Shown here piece after piece: positions 22,311 to 31,677 of a stretch of 34,231 nt of DNA. The DNA lies in NCBI RefSeq assembly GCF_029193815.1, contig NZ_JARFVC010000041.1, positions 1 to 34,231 on the forward strand, in the 5' to 3' direction. A program made the translations under genes and the position numbers. This stretch comes from Cytobacillus sp. S13-E01. Lineage in GTDB: Bacteria; Bacillota; Bacilli; Bacillales; Bacillaceae_L. The notes beneath the pieces are model-generated. The model saw only the letters and a list, made by a program, of their open reading frames with translations. It had not been told where the DNA came from and searched no databases. How positions within the stretch are numbered: position 1 is the stretch's first letter; each line of letters opens with the position of its first letter.

Positions 22311-24067
22311 TCACAATCACGATGTAATGCAGCATAATACGAAATTAACTGTAGTGGAATTACTGATAATAGTGGTGTAAGCATTTCATTTACGGATGGT
22401 AATACATAACGGTCTTCTTCTGTTTCAAGACCCTTCATTGAAATAATACATGGATTGGCACCACGAGCAACTACTTCTTTCACATTACCACGGATACCTA
22501 GATTAACACGCTCTTGTGTTGCAAGTGCAATGATTGGCGTTCCATTTTCAATTAATGCAATCGTACCATGCTTTAATTCTCCACCTGCAAATCCTTCCGC
22601 TTGGATGTAAGAGATTTCTTTTAGCTTTAAAGCACCCTCTAAACCAACATAGAAGTCTATCGCACGGCCGATAAAGAAACAGTTTCTGGTTGTTGCTAGA
22701 TACTCAAGTGCAATTCGCTCCATTTCTTCTTTCGCATCGCGTAATACTTCCATGCCATTTGCTACGATACCAAGCTCTCGGACTAGGTCAAAGTCTAAAC
22801 CAAGGCCCTTTGCCTCAGCTGTTACTGCAGCAAGAATTGAAAGTACAGCAATTTGTGCTGTATAGGCCTTTGTAGAAGCAACTGCAATCTCAGGTCCTGC
22901 ATGAAGTAATAATGTGTAATCAGCTTCACGAGATAATGTAGAGCCCTGGACATTAGTAATGGTTAAGGCTTTGTAGCCTAGCTCTTTAATCTGTACAAGT
23001 ACTCCGCGGCTATCCGCTGTTTCACCACTTTGTGAGATAAAAATGAATAATGGTTTTTCAGATAATAATGGCATGTTATATGAAAATTCACTAGCAACAT
23101 GAACTTCCACTGGTATTTTAGCCATTTTTTCAATATACTCTTTTCCAACAAGACCTGCATGATAACTTGTTCCAGCTGCAACTATATAAATACGGTCTGC
23201 GGCATTCATTGCATAAAGAATATCTTGGTCTATCACTAATTGGTTATCATCGCTTTGATACTTTTGGATAATCTTTCTAATTACTGCTGGCTGCTCATCA
23301 ATTTCTTTAAGCATATAATGAGGGTACGTTCCTTTTTCAATGTCACTAGCATCTAGTTCAGCAGTATAAGGGTTACGTTCAATAACTGTTCCTTCAAGAT
23401 TTTTAATGGTTACAGAATGTTGTTTAAGGATAACCATTTCTTTATCCATCAGCTCAACATATTGATCGGTAACCTGTAACATTGCCATAGCATCACTTGC
23501 TACGACATTGAAATTATCACCAAGTCCAATTAATAAAGGACTTTTATTTTTTGCAATATAAATCGTTTCTTTGTCTTTGCTATCAAGTAAAGCTAGCGCA
23601 TAAGAACCTTTTAATATCGTTAATGTTTTACGGAAAGCCTCTTCAATTTCAAGGCCCTCTGATATAAACTTTTCAATGACTTGAACAATTATTTCTGTAT
23701 CTGTTTCACTCTTTAATTCAACATCTTGTAAATATTCACGGTGGATAATCGAATAATTTTCGATTACTCCATTATGAACCAAAGTAAAACGACCAGAAGT
23801 ACTCTGATGTGGATGTGCATTAACTTGGCTTGGTACACCATGAGTTGCCCAACGTGTATGACCAATACCAACAGGAGCTTGTTCAGTCTGATCAACAATT
23901 TGACGTAATACCGCAATACGACCCTTTTCTTTAAACACACGAACTCCATTATCATTTATAACAGCAATTCCTGCTGAATCATAGCCTCGATATTCAAGCT
24001 TTTCTAAGCCTTTTAATAAAATTTCCTTTGAATCCTGTTGACCAATATATCCGACAATTCCGCACAT
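22265..24067 (-). CDS. glmS: Glutamine-fructose-6-phosphate aminotransferase
   Basis: GlmS makes glucosamine-6-phosphate from fructose-6-phosphate and glutamine, the first step to UDP-GlcNAc and cell wall. The 600-residue protein begins MCGIVGYIG, with C2 as the glutaminase nucleophile after removal of Met. The N-terminal amidotransferase domain is followed by two SIS domains (SQSGETADS, and STKAYTAQI in the first of them), and the conserved [13 protein letters not shown] tail. Expression is controlled by the ribozyme in its leader. Length matches B. subtilis GlmS. Its 3' end serves as the transposon target and is intact. Confidence 0.97.
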   Translation of the reverse strand: MCGIVGYIGQQDSKEILLKGLEKLEYRGYDSAGIAVINDNGVRVFKEKGRIAVLRQIVDQTEQAPVGIGHTRWATHGVPSQVNAHPHQSTSGRFTLVHNGVIENYSIIHREYLQDVELKSETDTEIIVQVIEKFISEGLEIEEAFRKTLTILKGSYALALLDSKDKETIYIAKNKSPLLIGLGDNFNVVASDAMAMLQVTDQYVELMDKEMVILKQHSVTIKNLEGTVIERNPYTAELDASDIEKGTYPHYMLKEIDEQPAVIRKIIQKYQSDDNQLVIDQDILYAMNAADRIYIVAAGTSYHAGLVGKEYIEKMAKIPVEVHVASEFSYNMPLLSEKPLFIFISQSGETADSRGVLVQIKELGYKALTITNVQGSTLSREADYTLLLHAGPEIAVASTKAYTAQIAVLSILAAVTAEAKGLGLDFDLVRELGIVANGMEVLRDAKEEMERIALEYLATTRNCFFIGRAIDFYVGLEGALKLKEISYIQAEGFAGGELKHGTIALIENGTPIIALATQERVNLGIRGNVKEVVARGANPCIISMKGLETEEDRYVLPSVNEMLTPLLSVIPLQLISYYAALHRDCDVDKPRNLAKSVTVE

Positions 24068-24149
24068 ATGATTTCTTCCTCCCTAAAATTGGAGAACAAA
24101 AAAGTAGGGACACTTTCTTGCCCCCTTATCCATTAGTATTTTCAGTTAT

Positions 24150-24312
24150 GAAATCAGTATCCTTTAGTTTGTGCAAAGAGTCACCTCTTTGTTTTTTAAA
24201 AGAATTTACGGTTGTGATTAATCAACCGGGAGGTATCCGCCGAATTATCGATAATCCTCCTCCTCGTCAACTAAATTCCTAAAATCCGCTCATGAATTTA
24301 GTTCAGGCGCTT
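24150..24312 (-). ncRNA. glmS ribozyme (GlcN6P-activated)
   Basis: The leader on the minus strand carries the full glmS ribozyme core: AAGCGCCTGAACT at the 5' end, GTTGACGAGGA, ATCGATAATTCGGCGGAT, CCTCCCGGTTG, CACAACCGTAA and a final AGAGGTGACTCTTTG hairpin. Cleavage is expected 5' of the G at 24310. With GlcN6P bound the mRNA is cut and then degraded by RNase J1 in Bacillus. The exact 3' limit is approximate. Confidence 0.95.
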
Positions 24313-24322
24313 ATATCCTTGT

Positions 24323-24351
24323 ATAATCCCTATCCTCACTTTCTATCTCAA
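24323..24351 (-). promoter_or_regulatory. Promoter of glmS
   Basis: TTGAGA (24346-24351), a 17-bp spacer and GATTAT (24323-24328) on the minus strand. The start would be a few bases before the ribozyme cleavage site, as in other Bacillus glmS genes. Confidence 0.6.
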
Positions 24352-24462
24352 AATAAAATGAAACAAGCTTAATCATACACTACCTTCAAAAAAGCAGTCA
24401 AGATTTAAATCCCAAACCCCAATATATGTTAAATCAGTTTGAACATAGCGTATATAGAAAAA

Positions 24463-24498
24463 TATGCATAAGCGGGCAATTGCGTGCCACTTATGCAT
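24463..24498 (-). terminator. Terminator after glmM
   Basis: A 9-bp outer stem ATGCATAAG/CTTATGCAT, with a further GC-rich inner stem (GGCACGC/GCGGGC-like), is followed by ATTTTT on the minus strand. It separates glmM from the glmS promoter. The rest of 24353-24462 shows no gene. Confidence 0.8.
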
Positions 24499-24528
24499 CT
24501 AATTTGGGTAAAGTTGTGCTATTACCTT

Positions 24529-25875
24529 TTATTCTAATCCCATTTCAGCTTGAACTACTTCTACAATTCGATTAACATATTGCTCACATTGTTCTTTTGA
24601 AGGGGCTTCTGCCATTACTCGAACAAGAGGCTCTGTTCCTGAAGGTCTAACTAAAATACGGCCATTACCATTCATTTCACTTTCAATTGTTGTAATTATT
24701 TCCTTTACTTTATCATTGTCCGTTACATGATTTTTATCAGTTACCTTTAGATTTACAAGTATTTGTGGAAACTTCTTCATTTCATTTGCCAATTGTGATA
24801 ATGGCTTCTTAGTTACCTTCATAATATTTACAAGCTGAAGGCCTGATAACAGTCCATCTCCAGTTGTATTATAGTCAAGGAAGATAATATGGCCAGATTG
24901 TTCACCACCGAGGTTAAAACCGCTCTTACGCATTTCTTCGACTACATAGCGGTCACCAACAGCTGTTTGTGCACTTTTTATTTCTTGTGCTTCAAGCGCT
25001 TTATAAAAGCCTAAATTACTCATAACTGTTGAAACAACAGTTTGGTGCTTTAATCTGCCATTTTCTTTCATATACTTAGCACATATATACATGATTTGAT
25101 CACCATCTACGATTTCACCATTTTCATCAACCGCAATTAAGCGGTCTCCATCACCATCAAAGGCTAGGCCGATATCCGCACTCTTTTCCTTAACATAGGA
25201 AGATAGAGCTTCAGGATGGGTTGAGCCAACTCCATCATTAATGTTAAGGCCATTTGGTGATGTGCCCATTGTAGAGATATCCGCATCTAAATCAGCAAAT
25301 AAATGCGTAGCAAGTGATGATGTAGCACCATGTGCACAATCTAGGGCAACATGTATTCCTGAAAAGTCCTCATCAACTGTTTGCTTTAGGAATTGAAGAT
25401 ATTTTTGACCACCTTCAAAATAATCATTAACTTGCCCTAATGCCCCTCCTACCGGTCGAGGTAGGTTATCTTCTGCTTCATCCAATAAAGCTTCTATTTC
25501 CTTTTCTTGATCATCAGAAAGCTTAAATCCATCAGGACCGAAAAACTTAATTCCGTTATCTTGAACAGGGTTGTGTGAAGCGGAAATCATTACTCCAGCT
25601 TGAGCACCTAGTGCCTTTGTTAAAAAGGAAACCCCTGGAGTAGAAATGACACCAAGTCTCATAACTTCCGCACCAATGGAAAGTAATCCTGCTACCAATG
25701 CTCCCTCAAGCATATGACCTGAAATACGTGTATCACGACCTATTAGAACTTTCGGACGTTCTTTGTCTTTTGTAAGTACATAACCACCAAAACGACCTAC
25801 TTTAAAGGCTAATTCTGGAGTAAGCTCACTATTTGCTACCCCACGTACTCCATCAGTACCAAAATATTTACCCAT
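24529..25875 (-). CDS. glmM: Phosphoglucosamine mutase
   Basis: GlmM interconverts glucosamine-6-phosphate and glucosamine-1-phosphate, the second step to UDP-GlcNAc. The 448-residue protein shows [11 protein letters not shown] at the N terminus, the phosphoserine loop [10 protein letters not shown] with S100, the magnesium loop FDGDGDRLI, the sugar-binding GGEQSGHI, and the phosphate-binding [10 protein letters not shown] near the C terminus. In Bacillus, GlmM also binds CdaA and lowers c-di-AMP synthesis, which agrees with its place right after cdaA-cdaR. The 194-bp gap from cdaR may hold a further promoter, but I see no clear one. Confidence 0.96.
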   Translation of the reverse strand: MGKYFGTDGVRGVANSELTPELAFKVGRFGGYVLTKDKERPKVLIGRDTRISGHMLEGALVAGLLSIGAEVMRLGVISTPGVSFLTKALGAQAGVMISASHNPVQDNGIKFFGPDGFKLSDDQEKEIEALLDEAEDNLPRPVGGALGQVNDYFEGGQKYLQFLKQTVDEDFSGIHVALDCAHGATSSLATHLFADLDADISTMGTSPNGLNINDGVGSTHPEALSSYVKEKSADIGLAFDGDGDRLIAVDENGEIVDGDQIMYICAKYMKENGRLKHQTVVSTVMSNLGFYKALEAQEIKSAQTAVGDRYVVEEMRKSGFNLGGEQSGHIIFLDYNTTGDGLLSGLQLVNIMKVTKKPLSQLANEMKKFPQILVNLKVTDKNHVTDNDKVKEIITTIESEMNGNGRILVRPSGTEPLVRVMAEAPSKEQCEQYVNRIVEVVQAEMGLE

Positions 25876-26069
25876 TCTTTTATCGCTCCTTTTATTTAGG
25901 CTATCCTCTTAAAAATTAGTTGTTATTGAATGCAAAATATACTATTTAACGGAATTTTAAATGACAGTTTCAAGTAAAGTGTAAAATAACGCCACAACCA
26001 TATCCAATCCCATAAATATACTTACAAAAGCAACAATGTTTACGAAAACAGCCTGAATTGCCGTATCTA

Positions 26070-27308
26070 TTATGGTATATCTGTAATGTTCACTTTCGCT
26101 TCAACTTGAGGCAATACCCACGAAATATTTTGTGGACCGTTTACTTCAATCCTGACATCGTGCTCTCCTTGGCCTAAGTCAGTTAAATTTATATATAACT
26201 CTATATCAGAAGGATCGATGTCGTTTAATAAGCTTGGAGCACCTACAACTTCAATATCAAGCGTTCCGTCCTCTGGATCAAAAAACTCAAGTTCTAACCG
26301 TTCACCTAATCCAAATGTTTGAATTGGTAAATTTGTAAACGTTTTTCTCTCTTCCTGCTCAATATCAATGTTTATCTTTATAATTTCTGGTGATACCTTT
26401 TTGACACCTTCTGGTATAGGAATAGGGACCTCTAGGGTTGTATCCTCTGTTAACTCGGATAAATCGATTGTAATTCCGTCAATAAACTCTAGTTTATCAA
26501 TGACTTCTTTCGGACCAAAAACGGTTATTTCATTTGGAACTGGTTCTATGTTAACTACGCTTAACCCTTCTTGTAGTGTACCATTTCTTTTAATTTTAAA
26601 AGGCATCTTTTTACTTGGACTTGAAATAGGAACTGTTATATCGACTACAGAAGGTTCGATATCAACATTTATGACATTTCCCTCTTTATCATAAACAGTG
26701 ACTCTGGCCTCTTCCTCAACTGTCTCATTAACATCATTTAGGTCGACAATTGCCTTTACCATCACTATTTTCTCTACTTCTTCTTTGGCGCCAGTAATCT
26801 TAACGCTGTTTGGTTTAACAATCGGTTCTTCTGCGATATATCCATCTTTTAGTTTATTCTTATTTATAAAATCAACCTCAACCGGAAAGCTCTGTGAAAC
26901 CTTCTCTTGTAAAGTGACTTTTATATCGGCGGGTTCAATTGTAACTTCGATTTTGTCAGATATATTTTTATATTGCAATCTTACATTATGTGTGCCAATA
27001 CCTAAATCAGAAAGATCGGCTAACACTTCTATATCACGCTGTAAACTAGCCGTCTTTGTTACGCTTGTTGGTCCTTCTAACGTTATGTCCACGTATTGAG
27101 GAATACCAGATACAACGAGATTTTCAGTATCATAATATGTAGTCACCGGGACATCTGTCAATGTTTCTACATCCCTTGATGCAATCGGTAAACCAGACGG
27201 CCCTGCTGGCTTTGGTTGTGTTTCGAAGCTAACAGACATATAAAGCATTAAGGCCAGCAATAGTGCAATTATTTTCATAACCCAACGATTATTCATTAAT
27301 TTATCCAT
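26070..27308 (-). CDS. cdaR: CdaA regulator, YbbR-domain protein
   Basis: A 412-residue extracytoplasmic protein with one N-terminal membrane anchor (about residues 8-27, WVMKIIALLLALMLYMSVSF) and four YbbR repeats of about 80 residues. It binds and modulates the diadenylate cyclase CdaA. The start is ATG 27308, which follows a ggaggggg site and overlaps the cdaA stop by 8 bp; a longer in-frame reading lies inside cdaA and is unlikely. Length and order are those of Bacillus ybbR/cdaR. Confidence 0.92.
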   Translation of the reverse strand: MDKLMNNRWVMKIIALLLALMLYMSVSFETQPKPAGPSGLPIASRDVETLTDVPVTTYYDTENLVVSGIPQYVDITLEGPTSVTKTASLQRDIEVLADLSDLGIGTHNVRLQYKNISDKIEVTIEPADIKVTLQEKVSQSFPVEVDFINKNKLKDGYIAEEPIVKPNSVKITGAKEEVEKIVMVKAIVDLNDVNETVEEEARVTVYDKEGNVINVDIEPSVVDITVPISSPSKKMPFKIKRNGTLQEGLSVVNIEPVPNEITVFGPKEVIDKLEFIDGITIDLSELTEDTTLEVPIPIPEGVKKVSPEIIKINIDIEQEERKTFTNLPIQTFGLGERLELEFFDPEDGTLDIEVVGAPSLLNDIDPSDIELYINLTDLGQGEHDVRIEVNGPQNISWVLPQVEAKVNITDIP

Positions 27309-28122
27309 TTTTCTTCCCCCTCCATTGCCAACGAGTTGAGGAAGTTGTTCCATTGCTCGCTTGGAGTTCGCGGTCCAATAAGTCCCGGAAAGCATCTTGT
27401 TTTAGATCTCGATGAAGTTCACCATTTTTTGTTAAAGAAATGCTTCCTGTTTCTTCAGAGACAACAACTGTAATACTGTCAGTTACTTCACTAATACCAA
27501 GTGCAGCTCTATGTCTTGTTCCTAGCTCTTTTGAGATAAAAGGACTCTCTGAAAGTGGTAGGTAACATGCAGCAGCAGACACTTTGTTTTTCTGAATAAT
27601 CACTGCTCCATCATGAAGAGGTGTATTTGGAATAAATATATTAATTAGTAATTCCGAGGTTATATTGGCATGTAATCCAATTCCCGTTTCAATATAATCT
27701 CCCATCCCTGTTTCACGTTCAATCGAAATGAGTGCACCAATTCGCCGTTTCGCCATATAATCTGTCGCTTTAACGATTGACTCAATTACTACTGTCTGCT
27801 CGTCTACTTCAGGTACATTCGTTCTCGAAAATATTTTCCCTCTACCAAGCTGTTCAAGGGCACGTCGTAATTCCGGTTGAAAAATGATAATAATGGCTAA
27901 AAATCCCCACGTCAATGCTTGATCCATCAACCACTGTAGAGTGTTAAGCCCTAAAACACTACTTAACATCCTAACAATTATAATAACAGTAATTCCTTTA
28001 AGTAGTTGTACCGCTTTTGTACCCCTAATTACCATTATTAATTTATATATAACGAACCAAACAAGGAGAATATCGATAATATTGCCGAGGTAATCTACTA
28101 TTAGGAGCTCTCCAAATGGCAT
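27301..28122 (-). CDS. cdaA: Diadenylate cyclase CdaA
   Basis: CdaA joins two ATP to make the second messenger c-di-AMP, needed for potassium balance and wall integrity. The 273-residue length equals that of B. subtilis CdaA when the start is put at ATG 28122. Three membrane helices occupy about residues 12-82; the DAC domain has the catalytic DGA (171-173, LHDGAVII) and RHR (203-205, GTRHRAALG) motifs. It is followed by cdaR and glmM in one operon, both of which regulate it. Confidence 0.95.
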   Translation of the reverse strand: MPFGELLIVDYLGNIIDILLVWFVIYKLIMVIRGTKAVQLLKGITVIIIVRMLSSVLGLNTLQWLMDQALTWGFLAIIIIFQPELRRALEQLGRGKIFSRTNVPEVDEQTVVIESIVKATDYMAKRRIGALISIERETGMGDYIETGIGLHANITSELLINIFIPNTPLHDGAVIIQKNKVSAAACYLPLSESPFISKELGTRHRAALGISEVTDSITVVVSEETGSISLTKNGELHRDLKQDAFRDLLDRELQASNGTTSSTRWQWRGKKNG

Positions 28123-28161
28123 TCCCACACTTCCTCCATCGTTCAAATTCAGGCAAACTCT

Positions 28162-28190
28162 ATTATACAACTAGATAATTATATCATAAA
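28162..28190 (-). promoter_or_regulatory. Possible cdaA promoter
   Basis: TTTATG (28185-28190), 17 bp and a perfect TATAAT (28162-28167) on the minus strand, about 40 bp before the cdaA start. Confidence 0.45.
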
Positions 28191-28224
28191 TGTTTTAACC
28201 ACTGTTTACAAATTCAGAGGCCAT

Positions 28225-28350
28225 AAAGAAAAGCGCAAGGCGCCCGCCTATCGGCGACTAGCATAAGACGAGCCGGCTGGAAGGTTGTTCTTTAACCTTC
28301 CGGACGGATTGGCTTATACCATAGAGCCGATGGCGCCTGGAGCTAGACAC
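28225..28350. repeat. Intergenic palindromic repeat, copy A
   Basis: About 126 bp starting AAGAAAAGCGCAAGGCGCCC, with an inner perfect hairpin GGAAGGTT/AACCTTCC, a CATAAG/CTTATA arm and an outer GGCGCC arm, ending GGAGCTAGACAC. Copy B lies 40 bp away. GC-rich elements of this shape are widespread between Bacillaceae genes. The stretch between cdaA and rsiW has no other content. Confidence 0.85.
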
Positions 28351-28388
28351 TAAAACTAGGTACAAATTTTTATACTTTCTTATCTTTC

Positions 28389-28510
28389 AAGAAAAGCGCA
28401 AGGCGCGCCCGCCTATCGGCGACAAGCATAAGACAAGCCGCTGGAAGGTTGTTCTTTAACCTTCCGGACGGATTGACTTATACCATAGAGCCGATAGGCG
28501 GGCGCTAGAT
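28389..28510. repeat. Intergenic palindromic repeat, copy B
   Basis: About 122 bp, the same layout and largely the same bases as copy A in direct orientation. Differences in the outer arm are paired: CGCCCGCCTATCGG is matched by CCGATAGGCGGGCG, so the outer stem is kept. That suggests the folded form is under constraint. Confidence 0.85.
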
Positions 28511-28596
28511 AACAAACTAAGAACAGAATTTTATACCTTTCTTATTCTTAAAACAATCATGAACGTAATAAAGACCAACTCCTAAAAGATGGCCTT

Positions 28597-29226
28597 TTAA
28601 TTATTTATTTCCTTATCGTCAAAAACATTTACAGCCTCTGTAGCAATTTTTTTAATATTAAACCATAACCACTCAAATAATTCATTTACTTCTTTAATAT
28701 CTCCTGTAACTTGACCGGCAGATGCACGATATTTCTCACCATTTATAATTGTTACATTTCCTTGTACCTTACCTTCAATAACGATAGTCCCATTTCGGAT
28801 GACAATATCACCATCTATTACTTTGTCCTCAGGAACAATAACTGTATTATTTTCAATGATTAACTCAGAATGTTTCGATACAGAGAACTCCTGATTTTCA
28901 TTCCATAGAGAAAAAATACTTCCAATCATTAATATGCAAAATAACGATGCAGCCGTAATAAATGGGTGGACTCTAAACCACCTATTGAAACTAACTGTCT
29001 TTTTCTCTTTTGGTAAGCTTTGCATGACTTTCATTGTAAAGTCATTTGGTGCAACTACATGTGATGTACTCTGTACAAGAGCAATTGATTTCTTTAATTC
29101 ATGAAAATGCTGATTACATTCCTCACACTCTTCTAAATGGGCTCTGAGGATGATTTCTTCAGCACTTTTGATGTCTTCATCTAAATACTTGTGCATAAGA
29201 ATAACGATTTCAGTAGGACAATTCAT
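28597..29226 (-). CDS. rsiW: Anti-sigma-W factor
   Basis: RsiW holds SigW inactive until it is cut by PrsW, RasP and ClpXP under envelope stress. The 209-residue protein has the zinc-binding anti-sigma motif HX3CX2C (H30, C34, C37), a single membrane helix near residues 89-106 (FITAASLFCILMIGSIF), and an outer domain with an imperfect beta-repeat pattern (NNTVIVPEDKVIDGDIVIRNG). It follows sigW by 17 bp. Length matches the B. subtilis protein. Confidence 0.94.
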   Translation of the reverse strand: MNCPTEIVILMHKYLDEDIKSAEEIILRAHLEECEECNQHFHELKKSIALVQSTSHVVAPNDFTMKVMQSLPKEKKTVSFNRWFRVHPFITAASLFCILMIGSIFSLWNENQEFSVSKHSELIIENNTVIVPEDKVIDGDIVIRNGTIVIEGKVQGNVTIINGEKYRASAGQVTGDIKEVNELFEWLWFNIKKIATEAVNVFDDKEINN

Positions 29227-29243
29227 ATTTTATATCACCCCTA

Positions 29244-29807
29244 TTACACGTGTCGCAGTTGATTTCGTAAAGCTTCACGACCTCTATGAATTCTAGTCTT
29301 CACTGTACCTACTGGTAAATCTAAAATTTCACTAATTTCCTTTAAGGACATCTCTTCAATATATTTCAAAACAATAACCGAGCGGTATTTATCCGGCAAC
29401 TTTAATATTTCTGTTTGAATCATCGTCTGAAGTTCCAAACTTTCTACTTCATCTTCAGGTAATGCAACATCTGCGGCAACATGTGAATACATAGTTAAGC
29501 CTTCTGTCCCTACTACTTCCGCATCTAAATAAAAATCTGGTTTCTTTTTTCGAATTCGATCAATAGACAAATTCGTTGCGATTCGATAAAGCCATGTCGA
29601 AAATTTTCGATTAGTATCATAGCTATGAATATTAACATATGCCCTAAGAAAAGCTTCTTGTGCGATATCTTCAGCCTCATGACGGTTGCCTAACATCCGG
29701 TAGCTTAACTGAAAAACTTTATCCTTATAAAGCTCAACTATTTCAGCGAAGGCATTTTGGTCACCATTTTTAATTTGTTTAATTCTGTTTTTGACGATTG
29801 TTTCCAT
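29244..29807 (-). CDS. sigW: ECF sigma factor SigW
   Basis: This 187-residue ECF sigma factor directs the response to cell-wall antibiotics and membrane stress. Region 2 (AEDIAQEAFLRAYVNIHSYD, KFSTWLYRIATNLSIDRIRKK) and region 4 (LPDKYRSVIVLKYIEEMSLKEIS, LPVGTVKTRIHRGREAL) are complete. The length is identical to that of B. subtilis SigW. A matching SigW promoter precedes it, so it controls its own gene. Confidence 0.95.
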   Translation of the reverse strand: METIVKNRIKQIKNGDQNAFAEIVELYKDKVFQLSYRMLGNRHEAEDIAQEAFLRAYVNIHSYDTNRKFSTWLYRIATNLSIDRIRKKKPDFYLDAEVVGTEGLTMYSHVAADVALPEDEVESLELQTMIQTEILKLPDKYRSVIVLKYIEEMSLKEISEILDLPVGTVKTRIHRGREALRNQLRHV

Positions 29808-29843
29808 ATATATAACCTCCGCTCACTGCGGGTATATGTATTT

Positions 29844-29869
29844 TACGAACATGATTTAAAAAGGTTTCA
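29844..29869 (-). promoter_or_regulatory. SigW autoregulatory promoter
   Basis: TGAAAC (29864-29869), a 16-bp spacer and CGTA (29844-29847) on the minus strand, the exact SigW consensus, 37 bp before the sigW start. A gcggagg site follows. Confidence 0.92.
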
Positions 29870-30173
29870 TTTTTCACATCTATATTATTTTAACAAATAT
29901 TAGGTGAAAATGTTTATAAAGAATAAAAAATCGGTAAAATAATTTATAATCACTACTAATAGCTGGCTTATTTGATGCTTATTACATAATAATAGATAGA
30001 CTATTAGATGAGTGCCTAACCTTATGCGGGGATATGAAATAGATTTAAGTGTTAAAATAGAGCATAATCAGGTCGAAATGATTCAACTAGCAAATTCTAC
30101 AAATAAAAGTAATAAAAACAAACTGTATATTGGACAAGTTAATTAATGATGATCAAAGATTATAATTAGGTAA
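29870..30173. other. Gene-free stretch between sigW and rocF
   Basis: About 300 AT-rich bases. I see no gene, tRNA, clear hairpin or promoter pair on either strand, apart from the rocF terminator that begins at its right edge. Confidence 0.5.
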
Positions 30174-30211
30174 AATAAAACAGTAACCCGAATTTGAGCT
30201 ACTGTTTTACT
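30174..30211 (-). terminator. Terminator after rocF
   Basis: AAAACAGTA and TACTGTTTT form a 9-bp stem around a 14-nt loop, with a T-rich tail on the minus strand. Confidence 0.82.
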
Positions 30212-30223
30212 TTACTCATAACA

Positions 30224-31126
30224 TTATAGCAACTTCTCACCGAATAAAGAACCCATTAACGCTACAGCAACTGATGCTGTCTTATTTTTTTCATCTAAGA
30301 TCGGGTTAACTTCAACAAATTCAGCAGAAGTGATTAATTTTCTCTCAGCTAACATTTCCATCGCTAAATGACTTTCTCGGTAACTAATCCCACCTATTAC
30401 AGGAGTACCAACTCCAGGTGCATCATGCGGATCAAGTCCATCCAAATCTAATGATAAATGCACCCCATCTGTTTTTTCCTTTAGATAGTCAATCGTTTGT
30501 TCCATAACCGCTGTCATACCGAGCCGATCTATTTCATGCATCGTATAAACTTTAATTCCTAACTCTTTAATAAGGCTTTTTTCACCTTCATCAAGTGAGC
30601 GTGCACCTATGATTACTATATTCTCGGGTTTCACCTTTGGACTATAACCAGCTACTCCAGTCAAAGCAGGATGCCCAAGACCTAAGCTTGCTGCTAAAGG
30701 CATTCCATGTATATTTCCAGATGGAGAAGTATCAGCTGTATTTAAGTCTCCATGGGCATCATACCAAATGACACCTAAATTTTTATAATGCTTAGACACT
30801 CCAGCTAATGTACCGATGGCAATACTATGATCCCCACCAAACACTAAAGGGAATCTCCCTGCATTGATTACTTCATCTATTGTTCCTGCTAGTTTCTCGC
30901 TTCCATCTGCAACCGCTTTCAGATTCCGCAGATTATCTTCTCCGTTGCTTTTTAATGGTTCTGGTCTACCAATTTGAATATCCCCAAGGTCTTCAATCTC
31001 ATAGTCTAGGTTTTCGAGTCTCTCGGTAACTCCTGCATATCTTATTGCACTAGGTCCCATATCAACACCACGACGCATTTGACCTAAATCCATTGGTACA
31101 CCAATTATAGATATCTGTTTTTTCAT
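30224..31126 (-). CDS. rocF: Arginase
   Basis: Arginase splits arginine into ornithine and urea with a binuclear manganese centre. The 300-residue protein shows the metal motifs GGDHS, WYDAHGDLN and SLDLDGLDP, plus GISYRESH and an EVNPILD ending, all intact. In B. subtilis rocF lies with rocDE; here it is alone, between the tRNA cluster and sigW. A good sigma-A promoter is seen upstream; no AhrC/RocR-type site was recognised by eye. Confidence 0.95.
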   Translation of the reverse strand: MKKQISIIGVPMDLGQMRRGVDMGPSAIRYAGVTERLENLDYEIEDLGDIQIGRPEPLKSNGEDNLRNLKAVADGSEKLAGTIDEVINAGRFPLVFGGDHSIAIGTLAGVSKHYKNLGVIWYDAHGDLNTADTSPSGNIHGMPLAASLGLGHPALTGVAGYSPKVKPENIVIIGARSLDEGEKSLIKELGIKVYTMHEIDRLGMTAVMEQTIDYLKEKTDGVHLSLDLDGLDPHDAPGVGTPVIGGISYRESHLAMEMLAERKLITSAEFVEVNPILDEKNKTASVAVALMGSLFGEKLL

Positions 31127-31157
31127 TTAATAGTCCTCCCTTTTTCCCTCTTTGTCT

Positions 31158-31187
31158 ATTTTATCCTCTTTTAGCATGATGACTCAA
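31158..31187 (-). promoter_or_regulatory. Candidate rocF promoter
   Basis: TTGAGT (31182-31187), an 18-bp spacer and TAAAAT (31158-31163) on the minus strand, about 32 bp before the start codon. Confidence 0.6.
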
Positions 31188-31317
31188 CTCGACATTTTTT
31201 TGAATATATATACGGGCAACTGTTCTATCACTACTTTTCTTTCTTTTCTATAAGATTTATAAGAAAGGCAGAACTCCCGGAGCTAGGTATTAAAAATATG
31301 TTTATATTTTTATATAT

Positions 31318-31352
31318 TATAAAAAATACCACAACCGAATTGGTCGTGGCAT
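31318..31352 (-). terminator. Terminator of the rRNA-tRNA operon
   Basis: GCCACGACC and GGTTGTGGT form a 9-bp stem (two G-T type pairs) with a short loop, followed by ATTTTTTATAA on the minus strand. It is the first terminator after tRNA-Ala. The remaining bases between rocF and tRNA-Ala show a short GGAGCTAG remnant like the end of the palindromic repeats, and no gene. Confidence 0.8.
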
Positions 31353-31434
31353 ATAAGAAGTCGTAATTATTTTAAAAGCAAAAAAAGGCCTTAAACTTGC
31401 TAGATTAAAAGCCGATAAACTTAAATATGTATGG

Positions 31435-31507
31435 TGGAGCCTAGCGGGATCGAACCGCTGACCTCCTGCGTGCAAGGCAGGCGCTCTCCCAGCTGAGCTA
31501 AGGCCCC
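31435..31507 (-). tRNA. tRNA-Ala (TGC)
   Basis: Full cloverleaf: acceptor GGGGCCT/AGGCTCC, D arm GCTCAGCTGGGAGAGC, anticodon loop CTTGCAC, T arm GGTTCGATC. CCA is encoded next to it (31432-31434). Confidence 0.96.
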
Positions 31508-31520
31508 AAAGTCTTCCTGG

Positions 31521-31592
31521 AGCGGAAGACGGGATTCGAACCCGCGACCCCCACCTTGGCAAGGTGGTGTTCTACCACTGAACTACTTCCGC
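31521..31592 (-). tRNA. tRNA-Gly (GCC)
   Basis: Acceptor GCGGAAG/CTTCCGC, anticodon loop TTGCCAA in an ACCACC/GGTGG stem, T loop TTCGAAT. CCA is encoded (31518-31520). Confidence 0.96.
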
Positions 31593-31604
31593 ATAAACAA
31601 ATGA

Positions 31605-31677
31605 TGAGCCATGAAGGATTCGAACCTTCGACCCTCTGATTAAAAGTCAGATGCTCTACCAACTGAGCTAATGGCTC
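31605..31677 (-). tRNA. tRNA-Lys (TTT)
   Basis: Acceptor GAGCCAT/ATGGCTC, D arm GCTCAGTTGGTAGAGC, anticodon loop CTTTTAA, T loop TTCGAAT. The three bases after the discriminator are TCA, not CCA, so the end must be made by RNase Z and CCA addition or by trimming. Its 5' part is repeated in the array beside it. Confidence 0.95.

Noticed and set aside
24028..24282. Plus-strand frame opposite the glmS leader
   Set aside because: It is antisense to the ribozyme and the glmS start and has no promoter or ribosome-binding site.
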